NCBI GenBank assembly: GCA_030620005.1
Contig: JAUXAJ010000054.1
Span: 1 to 20,547 of the forward strand
From: Promethearchaeota archaeon
GTDB lineage: Archaea; Asgardarchaeota; Lokiarchaeia; Sigynarchaeales; SOKP01
DNA length: 20,547 bases
Reading direction: 5' to 3'
Notes under the pieces: model-generated
What the model was told of the DNA's origin: nothing
Database searches by the model: none
What the model saw: only the letters and a program-made list of their open reading frames with translations
Position numbers and translations under genes: made by a program
Part shown: piece after piece, positions 14,262 through 20,547 of the stretch
Position numbering within the stretch: the stretch's first letter is position 1
How the letters are laid out: each line of letters starts with the position of its first letter

Positions 14262-14951
14262 GTGAAAAGATCTGAGATTAACAAGATAATGAAAGAATCC
14301 GTGAAATTCTTAAAGGCGCAAAATTTCCACCTGCCAAAATTTGCGTATTGGAGCGTTGACGAGTGGAAATCAAAGGGTGAAGAGATCCAAGAAATTTTTA
14401 AAGTCCAATTGGGCTGGGATATCACGGATTATGGAAGCGGAGATTTTTTCAAAACGGGACTCATGCATTTCACCATTCGCAATGGCAAGTTTGAAGAAGT
14501 TTCTAAAGGCGGGAAGAATTACTGCGAAAAAATCATGATTATTGAAGACGGACAACAACTTCCAACTCATTTTCATTACAACAAAATGGAAGACATAATT
14601 AATCGTGGAGGTGGAATACTAATGGTTCAGCTTTACAATTCTACAGAGAATAAAGAATTGGCGGACTCATCCATTACAATATCCATTGATGGCGAATTAA
14701 AAAATGTTGAAACAGGAACTATTCTTGAATTATCCCCGGGTGACTCAATTACAATTCCGCCTAAATTATTTCATAAATTTTGGGCAAAGGAAGGGCACGG
14801 TAAAGTATTGATCGGAGAAGTATCGAGCGTGAACGACGACCAAGGCGATAATTATTACCATGATAATGTTAATAGAGTTCCTGAAATAGAAGAAGACGAA
14901 GAACCCTTGTATGTTCTATGTTCGGATTACAATGATTATTTTAATAAATAA
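14262..14951 (+). CDS. D-lyxose/D-mannose isomerase (DUF1498, cupin)
   Basis: A 229-residue protein of the D-lyxose ketol-isomerase family (Pfam PF07385), a manganese cupin. Characterised members interconvert D-lyxose and D-xylulose, and also D-mannose and D-fructose. Metal ligands are visible: H103 and H105 in 'PTHFHYNKMED', E110 in the same stretch, and H171 in 'PKLFHKFWA'. Other family blocks are 'MKRSEIN' (1-7), 'LGWDITDYGSGDF' (50-62), 'INRGGG' (113-118), 'VQLYNSTEN' (122-130), 'GEVSSVNDD' (185-193) and 'EIEEDEEPLY' (208-217). The start is GTG 14262, supported by the conserved N-terminus. The stop lies 10 nt from the stop of the convergent GH38 alpha-mannosidase, which releases mannose. 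The simplest reading is that this enzyme turns that mannose into fructose, bypassing mannose phosphorylation, but lyxose cannot be excluded. Confidence 0.92.
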   Translation: MKRSEINKIMKESVKFLKAQNFHLPKFAYWSVDEWKSKGEEIQEIFKVQLGWDITDYGSGDFFKTGLMHFTIRNGKFEEVSKGGKNYCEKIMIIEDGQQLPTHFHYNKMEDIINRGGGILMVQLYNSTENKELADSSITISIDGELKNVETGTILELSPGDSITIPPKLFHKFWAKEGHGKVLIGEVSSVNDDQGDNYYHDNVNRVPEIEEDEEPLYVLCSDYNDYFNK

Positions 14952-14961
14952 ACAAAAAAAG

Positions 14962-17832
14962 TTAGAGTTTAAGTTCAAAGGTACTAATTTCAAATTTTCC
15001 CATATTGAACGAGAGAACCCCCGTATCTTCATTCCAATCAAATTGATAATCAATTTCTCGTTCTAACAAGTCGACAGCCTTTATTGCTGATATTTTTTTA
15101 GCCAATTTAGGATTGAGCTTAATTATTGCGCGCGCAGGAATTCCCGAACCTTCCACGAATCTAACAATAATGGTCCCCGTTTTATCCCATTCTTTCAACT
15201 TTATAGCTCCTAAATACACATTAGGAGAAATTATTTCTAAAAACGACTCGCCTGAAGCAAAAGCTCCTTCTTTGGTTGTTTGGATACCTTTTGTAGGACC
15301 GACCACGACGGGTAAATTGAATTCTTCTGCCCTTCTCTTTACATCCACATTGGGGGTTCCATCTTCATTAATTAGCGTTCCACCTTGATGGGGTAAAATT
15401 GCATACCGGCAATAAAATGGACCAAGCCCGTTGTATTCTGGAATTATATGGCCGCAATTCTTTTCATTTTCCAAGCGTTCTTCGTTAACCCAAGCTTCGG
15501 GTGCTGGAAGTGGATATTTGCATGCTCTAAGCATCGTAATTCTCATATCGCCGCCATTCACATCAAACGCGTATTTTCCTTCGTTGATAATGGCTAAGCC
15601 CCATTTTCTATCGGGTGAGCTTAAATCAAAATATTTTTGGCAAATTTTTTCAAACCGGGACTTGTCGCAAGGAACTTCTGGATTAGTTTTGAAATCAATG
15701 GCACAATACGCCGCGTCGGCAGTAGCGATATCCGCCTCTGTAGTGGTGCTATATAACACTTTTAGCATTGTATCCTTTTGTTTCCAATCAGTATAATAAT
15801 CCAAGAATACTTCCGAACAACCTTTAAATAACGATAGTTTTTGAATAACAAGGCTCACGCCAATAGTTTTTCTAATCTCTAATGACGCAAAAATCGGTCC
15901 AAGTTCGGAAATTTTAATCTCAATATCTTGATCATTAGGCAAATCTAATGGATAGTTCCAATATTCTGGAGTTAAGTTCCAAGAGTGAACTGTGGGATCA
16001 CCACGATCTAGAAAGCCAAAAGTTAAATTTGAGGAGTTTCCCTTTAATAAGTTGTTTCTGTTTCTTATGTCGTCCACTTTCAATTCAATCATGGCACCAT
16101 TATTAAGATCAATTTTAATCGAGATACTACCGTTCGAAATGGAATCTACTGAAGCTTTTAAAGAAGTTCGCTTACGAATTTCTTCGCTTTCAGATTCGTC
16201 TAAGATTGTTACTTTTGCAGGTATAACTCTCACGGCTTTTAACTTGATTACTGCCCACCATCCTGAGGGTTCGTGACCTACATCATTTTTGGGTTCTGCA
16301 GCAATCGGCTGACAGATATATGTCTCGTGATTTCCTGTCAATAATTCAATCCTCGCATAATTTGGCTTGCCATCCTCATCCAACTTAGGTGTGTTTTTAA
16401 AAACGCTTATTGGGATAAAGACTCGAGATTTTCTTTCCCAAGAGACAGGATTATAAAGGAAAATTTCGGTAATGTCATTTGAGCTCAGGCCATTTTGTTC
16501 TTTTCCAAGCCCAATTCCAATGTCAGTAATTATTTTTTCAATACACTTATTTTGATCGTTCCAATCGTCCCAACAATCGTCAAATACTTCAGGGATAGAA
16601 CTGCCAGGCAGAACATCGTGAAATTGATTCTTTAATGTTGTTTTCCACAAGGATTCTAACATATCAGCAGGATATTTATAGTTCGAATTTATCAATGATG
16701 TTAGAAGAGCAAGGGTTTCAAGGGAAACTAAAATGTTTTCATGCTTACGGTTATGTCTTTTAACTTCTGCGTGATTTGAAAAACAACCCCTATGAGTCTC
16801 TAAATAAAGCTCATCGTTCCATGTGGGGAATTGATTGGCGTATTTCTCTAATTCTTTGTAGAAAACTTCCACCCTACTCCATTTAAACATTTTTTCTTTA
16901 GCTTGAGCGTTAGCATAAGCTACTTCGCTATGAGTTGGTCCGTGGCCACCATCTCCCCTACCAAAAAAGTAACCAATGTGAGGACAGATCTCGTCTTCCA
17001 CGTGCTCAATTAACGTGCTATAATCCATCGTATAATTCCAAACTCTTCTTCCATCTTTTTTCAACAAGTGTCGACCAACTTGGTATTTATTCCAATGATT
17101 GAGAGGATCATCGTTCATCTCAAAATTAGCGGTTAATATTCGGGTTCCATCGGGACCTTGCCACCAAAAATTAACAAAAGGAAATGTGGTTTGTTGATTC
17201 CAAGTAATTTTAGTAGTCCAAAAATATTTTGCCCCGGATTTTACTAAAATTTGTGGAAGTCCGAAATTATATCCGAAAGAATCCAAAAACCACTCTACAA
17301 CGGGGAGAATGCCAAAATGATCACGATAAAATCGCATTCCATACAGCCTTTGTCTCACAAAAGCTTCTCCTGAAGGCATCATGCAATCTGGTTCAACATA
17401 TGAACCACCAACGAGTTCGATGCCTCCAGTTTTCACCATTTCTTGGATTTGCTTGAATAAATCTGGATTATCTTCTTTCACCCATTCCAAAAGCAAGGGT
17501 TCGCTCAAGGCAAAACAAAAAAATTCTGGAAACATTTTTGAATGAATTATAGCTTTTCTAAAAGTCATTTGGGCTTTTTTTCGCGTCTGTTCGTACCTCC
17601 ACATCCAGGCACAATCGATATGCGACTGTCCTATCATGTGGACTATTAATTTATCGGGATCTATAGTTTTTGAAACATTATTTCTCCACCGTTTTAGTCT
17701 ATTTTTAATACCTACTTTCCTATCAGGACGCAACCACCTATTTCTAACTTTTTCAGTATCAGAATCAGGTTCTTCAAGTGTGGAGGTATCCAACCTTTTG
17801 TTGCCTGAAAAATAACCAATTTTTTCTCTCAA
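14962..17832 (-). CDS. Alpha-mannosidase, glycoside hydrolase family 38
   Basis: A 956-residue, zinc-dependent retaining alpha-mannosidase. The catalytic barrel starts near residue 62 with 'IGQSHIDCAWMWRYEQTR', giving zinc ligands H71 and D73. The nucleophile is D184 in 'WFLDSFGYNFGLPQIL', also a zinc ligand. The middle-domain signature 'ETHRGCFSNHAEVKRHNR' (345-362) and 'NQFHDVLPGSSIPEV' (402-416, with the last zinc ligand H405) are intact. A long beta-sandwich C-terminal region (about 450-956) completes the usual GH38 layout, and the length is typical. There is no signal peptide; residues 1-60 form a short charged extension. The start is TTG 17832, supported by AGAGGT 6 nt upstream and by the absence of any ATG before the first barrel motif. 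It acts in the cytoplasm on mannosides or imported oligosaccharides. Confidence 0.95.
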   Translation of the reverse strand: MREKIGYFSGNKRLDTSTLEEPDSDTEKVRNRWLRPDRKVGIKNRLKRWRNNVSKTIDPDKLIVHMIGQSHIDCAWMWRYEQTRKKAQMTFRKAIIHSKMFPEFFCFALSEPLLLEWVKEDNPDLFKQIQEMVKTGGIELVGGSYVEPDCMMPSGEAFVRQRLYGMRFYRDHFGILPVVEWFLDSFGYNFGLPQILVKSGAKYFWTTKITWNQQTTFPFVNFWWQGPDGTRILTANFEMNDDPLNHWNKYQVGRHLLKKDGRRVWNYTMDYSTLIEHVEDEICPHIGYFFGRGDGGHGPTHSEVAYANAQAKEKMFKWSRVEVFYKELEKYANQFPTWNDELYLETHRGCFSNHAEVKRHNRKHENILVSLETLALLTSLINSNYKYPADMLESLWKTTLKNQFHDVLPGSSIPEVFDDCWDDWNDQNKCIEKIITDIGIGLGKEQNGLSSNDITEIFLYNPVSWERKSRVFIPISVFKNTPKLDEDGKPNYARIELLTGNHETYICQPIAAEPKNDVGHEPSGWWAVIKLKAVRVIPAKVTILDESESEEIRKRTSLKASVDSISNGSISIKIDLNNGAMIELKVDDIRNRNNLLKGNSSNLTFGFLDRGDPTVHSWNLTPEYWNYPLDLPNDQDIEIKISELGPIFASLEIRKTIGVSLVIQKLSLFKGCSEVFLDYYTDWKQKDTMLKVLYSTTTEADIATADAAYCAIDFKTNPEVPCDKSRFEKICQKYFDLSSPDRKWGLAIINEGKYAFDVNGGDMRITMLRACKYPLPAPEAWVNEERLENEKNCGHIIPEYNGLGPFYCRYAILPHQGGTLINEDGTPNVDVKRRAEEFNLPVVVGPTKGIQTTKEGAFASGESFLEIISPNVYLGAIKLKEWDKTGTIIVRFVEGSGIPARAIIKLNPKLAKKISAIKAVDLLEREIDYQFDWNEDTGVLSFNMGKFEISTFELKL

Positions 17833-18266
17833 AATTAAACCTCTTCTTTTGTTTTTAAAAATTTGCTATACTTTGACTTTCAAAGATATTTTCTATGATG
17901 TGATCTCATGGCTTCTAACTAAAAAACTTTTTTTTTTGTCACTACACAAAATTTATTTTGCGGTAAATCGACGAGTTGGGTTTTAAGACAGCTTTTATAA
18001 AAATTACCTTTCATAACTATCATGAATCGTTTAACTTTATCGAGAAATATAAAATTTGTCCAAGAATATTGTTCTTTTCCAAAAAACGAATTTCGATTTA
18101 TCTAGTAACTTTGATAATTATTGATACTAATAATCTCAGCTTATTAAAAAAACCAGATTAATTAAAGCACTAATTTATTCAATTAATACTAGAAAATGAA
18201 AAAGATGAAATAAAACCCTCAGTTCAATTAAAAATAAAAGACTTAATCAAGGACTAGTACTATAAT
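17833..18266. other. Gene-poor gap of 434 bp
   Basis: The stretch is very AT-rich. It holds the GH38 ribosome-binding site at its left end and a long A/T tract near 17921-17937 that could form a weak A-T hairpin. A TATA-like TTTTATAAAAATT (17992-18004) lies about 25 nt before an ATG at 18022, which opens only a 27-codon + strand frame ending at a TAG near 18105. A T-rich stretch on the - strand near 18225-18240 may terminate the kinase transcript. No convincing gene, RNA or repeat is seen. Confidence 0.4.
17839..17844 (-). promoter_or_regulatory. Shine-Dalgarno AGAGGT for the TTG start of GH38
   Basis: AGAGGT on the - strand is 6 nt before TTG 17832. It is the main reason to accept a TTG start for the alpha-mannosidase. 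Confidence 0.6.
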
Positions 18267-18947
18267 TTATAAATTAATTGGCAATTCAATTATAAATGTT
18301 GCTCCCTCATTTATTCCTTCGGATTCTACCCAAATTTTACCTCCATGCATTTTTATAATCTGTTTAGCTAAATACAATCCAAGACCTGGACCTTCTATAT
18401 CAACGTCGAAACCTTTTCCGTATCTTTCAATTTTTCCAAATTTTTGAAAAAGTCTTTGTTTCTCAGTTTCAGTAAATCCTACACCTGTATCTTTTATTGA
18501 TATCTGTAAGTGTTTGTTCATTCTATTTAAGCTTATTGAAATATTTCCTTTTGGAGGAGTATTTTTTATTGCGTTTGATACGATATTTTTTATTACTCGT
18601 GTAATTTTATTTTTATCAATTTGAATAAAAATATTCTCTTGGACATTAAGTTCTAATGACAATTCTCTTTTATCAGCTAAATATATCAAATCATTTACGC
18701 ATTCATTAATAAGTTTTCCAATATCCTCCTTTTCTCTCCTAAAAGATATGCTTTTTGATTCCATAAGTGAAATATCAATTGTATTTTCGACTAAATTTTC
18801 TAATCTCTTTCCTCCTTTATATATGATTTCAATGAGTTGTTTCATTTCATTAGTATAAACACCTTTATATAAGTTTAAGAGTAATTCTGCTGAACCTAAA
18901 ATAGAAGTTAATGGTGTTTTAAATTCATGCGAAGTTCTTGTAATCAA
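18267..18947 (-). CDS. Histidine kinase catalytic part (HisKA-HATPase) after the internal stop
   Basis: From a TTG at 18947 this frame gives 226 residues; without the TAA the frame joins the upstream sensor part. The phospho-acceptor H7 lies in 'SHEFKTPLTSIL' (HisKA). The ATP-binding domain has an N-box (N121 and N125 in 'KNIVSNAIKNTP'), a G1 box D153-x-G155-x-G157 and a G2 box in 'EGPGLGLYLAKQII' (185-198). The kinase itself thus looks complete and conserved, which argues that any inactivation is recent. No ribosome-binding site precedes the TTG, so separate translation is doubtful. No response regulator gene is adjacent in the window. Confidence 0.7.
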   Translation of the reverse strand: MITRTSHEFKTPLTSILGSAELLLNLYKGVYTNEMKQLIEIIYKGGKRLENLVENTIDISLMESKSISFRREKEDIGKLINECVNDLIYLADKRELSLELNVQENIFIQIDKNKITRVIKNIVSNAIKNTPPKGNISISLNRMNKHLQISIKDTGVGFTETEKQRLFQKFGKIERYGKGFDVDIEGPGLGLYLAKQIIKMHGGKIWVESEGINEGATFIIELPINL

Positions 18948-19031
18948 TTCATTTTTGATTTCATCTAGTTCTTTAAGTTTAATAAGTTCTTTTTCAATTA
19001 ACTTTTCTGCCTTTTTTATTTCAGTGATATC

Positions 19032-20547
19032 TTAAGCTATAGAGAGAATACAGGGTTCATTTCCTAGCTTTACAATTGAACTCTGAAATAAAACCCATAA
19101 TAAACTACCATCTTTCCTTTTTATTTTAAATTCCTCAAATTTTTTTTGCTTCACTAAAGACAAATCCATAATTCTGTTTTTGAATATTGCTATTTGATCT
19201 GAATTAAATATTCCAAATTGATAATAATATCTTCCCATCACTTCATTTTTTCCAAATCCAAATATTTTTTCAGCAGCAGAATTAAAATTTAAAACAATTC
19301 CATCTACATTGGTTAACATGATTGCTTCTGGCGAATTCTCAAACAATCGTCTATATTTTTCTTCTGATTCCCTTAAGTTTTGTTCGGTTTTCTTGCGAGC
19401 AGTTATTTCCCGTATAAATACTGCTACTTGATTTTCAGAAAAATAAAGATGGCGCGCCTCAAAATGTCTATTTACATCATGTATTGGTAATTCATATTCT
19501 AATATCTGAGGTTGCTTTGTTAACAATGTTTTTTTAGTGGCAATATAACTAAGATCAGCAACTTCCCTAGGAATTAATTCTCTTAATTTACTATTAATTA
19601 ATTTCTCTGGCGGAACATAGAGATCTTCTTCTCTTCCTTTATAATCTAAAATAGTTGTATCTTTATCTATTAAGAAAAAAAGATCTGGAATGGATTCAAA
19701 AATTAATTTGAATTTATGTTCAGATTCTTTTATTTGTTGATAGGAATATAACCTTTGCTCTTCAATCGAAGCAGATTTAGCTAAAATTCTTATTATATCT
19801 TTATCAACTTCACTCAATTCTCGGTTTTCTCTATATACAACGCAAAAGGCTGCAACTGGCTCATTATTTAGTCTTACTACACTACCACAATATTGTTTTA
19901 AATTATATTTTTGAACAATTGGATCCGTTTTCGCATATTTAGTCTTTTCTAAATCCTTTATAATAACAATATCATCACTATTCATATTAATTATATCAGT
20001 ACATATACGCCCAATTGAATTATCCTCTCGTTCGAAATTTGGGGGTTCTTGCCAAATTGCGATGGTTTTTAATCTTTTTTTTCCATTTACATCAATTAAT
20101 TTATTATACCCGGCATTATCACTCATAAGCAGCTTACCTACTGCGTCAACAAGCAATTGTATATTTTTAAGTGGATCGTCTGTGAATTCCAGAAAAGTAT
20201 CATTTAATATTTTTACTGTCTCCTTGGATTCTTCTAATTTTTGCACTGTCATTAAATATTCTGTTATATCTCTAACAATTGCTTGAATCATATATTTATC
20301 ATCAATAAGAATGCGATTTAGGGAAACCTCGGCATCAAAAATCGTTCCATCCTTCCTTGAGTGTTTCCAATAAAATCTTTGTGGTTTTCCATTAAGAGCC
20401 TTATTGATATATTCAAGAGCTTTTTCTCTTGAATCTCTTCCATCAGGTTGTTCTTTTGGGGAAAAGGCCCAAGGAGGAACACCTATTAAATCTCTTTCAT
20501 GTTCACATTCAAACATTTCTAAAGTTTTTTTATTACACTCAATAAAA
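19032..20547 (-). CDS. Sensor part of the histidine kinase: PAS-GAF-PAS-PAS, N-terminus beyond the window
   Basis: The frame is open to the right edge, and the codons before ATG 20516 (Phe-Ile-Glu-Cys-Asn-Lys-Lys-Thr-Leu-Glu) continue a PAS domain, so that ATG is internal. Counting from it: a PAS domain to about residue 87 ('FSPKEQPDGR', 'HSRKDGTIFDAEV', 'VRDIT'); a GAF-like domain about 104-255; a second PAS about 265-372 ('FESIPDLFFLIDKD', 'IREITARKK'); and a third PAS about 385-494 ('LFENSPEAIML', 'FNSAAEKIFGF', 'KRKDGSLLW'). It has no membrane segment in the visible part, suggesting a cytoplasmic sensor. Ligand and signal are unknown. It ends at a TAA precisely where the PAS C-terminal 'DIT' motif should continue. 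Confidence 0.8.
   Translation of the reverse strand, partial: FIECNKKTLEMFECEHERDLIGVPPWAFSPKEQPDGRDSREKALEYINKALNGKPQRFYWKHSRKDGTIFDAEVSLNRILIDDKYMIQAIVRDITEYLMTVQKLEESKETVKILNDTFLEFTDDPLKNIQLLVDAVGKLLMSDNAGYNKLIDVNGKKRLKTIAIWQEPPNFEREDNSIGRICTDIINMNSDDIVIIKDLEKTKYAKTDPIVQKYNLKQYCGSVVRLNNEPVAAFCVVYRENRELSEVDKDIIRILAKSASIEEQRLYSYQQIKESEHKFKLIFESIPDLFFLIDKDTTILDYKGREEDLYVPPEKLINSKLRELIPREVADLSYIATKKTLLTKQPQILEYELPIHDVNRHFEARHLYFSENQVAVFIREITARKKTEQNLRESEEKYRRLFENSPEAIMLTNVDGIVLNFNSAAEKIFGFGKNEVMGRYYYQFGIFNSDQIAIFKNRIMDLSLVKQKKFEEFKIKRKDGSLLWVLFQSSIVKLGNEPCILSIA

Larger units (their letters stand above)
18267..20547 (-). pseudogene. PAS-GAF-PAS-PAS histidine kinase gene interrupted by one TAA
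   Basis: Two long open stretches on the - strand (20547-19035 and 19031-18267) are in the same reading frame and separated only by TAA at 19032-19034. Before the stop the protein reads '...PCILSIA', and after it 'DITEIKKAEKLIEKE', the usual end of a PAS domain and its coiled linker ('A-R/K-DIT-E'). A single sense codon there (for example AAA or AGA) would restore a standard sensor kinase. No frameshift is needed. It is therefore either a recent nonsense mutation, a sequence error, or a site of unusual decoding. The gene also runs off the right edge. Confidence 0.65.

Noticed and set aside
17976..18161. 61-codon frame from a TTG in the GH38-kinase gap
   Set aside because: It has no ribosome-binding site, no recognised similarity and an unlikely start codon; a different short frame at 18022 has equal support, so neither is called a gene.
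19032..19034. Recoding as pyrrolysine at the split kinase
   Set aside because: Pyrrolysine is encoded by TAG; this stop is TAA. There is also no matching slippery sequence or frame change.

Overview
The window looks like a piece of an AT-rich (about one-third GC by eye) archaeal chromosome, most likely from an Asgard archaeon of the Lokiarchaeia type. The basis is: a DUF763 protein and an ADP-forming acyl-CoA synthetase alpha subunit, both common in archaea; a corrinoid/UroD-type methyltransferase pair; a PAS/GAF sensor kinase; a small zinc-ribbon protein of a kind I associate with Asgard genomes; archaeal Shine-Dalgarno sequences (GGAGGT, AGAGGT); and TATA-like boxes about 25 nt from several start codons. 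No rRNA, tRNA, CRISPR array or transposase was seen. The lineage is an inference; no marker gene is present.

Layout. 1-4652 is on the + strand: the C-terminal part of a GH4 glycosidase cut by the window edge, a DUF763 protein ending in a helix-hairpin-helix, a QueG/reductive-dehalogenase-like iron-sulfur protein, and an alpha/beta hydrolase fused to a multi-pass membrane domain. 4699-10789 is on the - strand: two polytopic membrane proteins of unknown function, a two-gene operon of a corrinoid protein and a UroD/MtaA-like methyltransferase, a membrane protein with striking 11-residue repeats and a zinc ribbon, and an orphan acyl-CoA synthetase alpha subunit. 10901-13066 is + strand: a zinc-ribbon protein and a cytoplasmic Cys-type sulfatase. 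The rest is a CheC-like protein (-), a possible 55-residue protein (+), a D-lyxose/D-mannose isomerase (+) convergent with a large GH38 alpha-mannosidase (-), and finally a PAS-GAF-PAS-PAS histidine kinase (-) split by one in-frame TAA and cut by the window edge.

How the parts fit. GH4, GH38, the sulfatase and the sugar isomerase suggest catabolism of sulfated or mannose-containing glycans taken up as oligosaccharides, since none of the enzymes has an evident signal peptide. Mannose freed by GH38 could be converted to fructose by its convergent neighbour. The corrinoid/UroD pair suggests use of methylated compounds, and the acyl-CoA synthetase suggests energy gain from acyl-CoA. The substrate-specific methyltransferase, the corrinoid reactivator and the synthetase beta subunit are absent from the window.

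The observations most worth following are the 11-residue repeat membrane protein, the mannosidase-isomerase pair, the minimal methyl-transfer operon, and the sensor kinase interrupted by a single stop codon.
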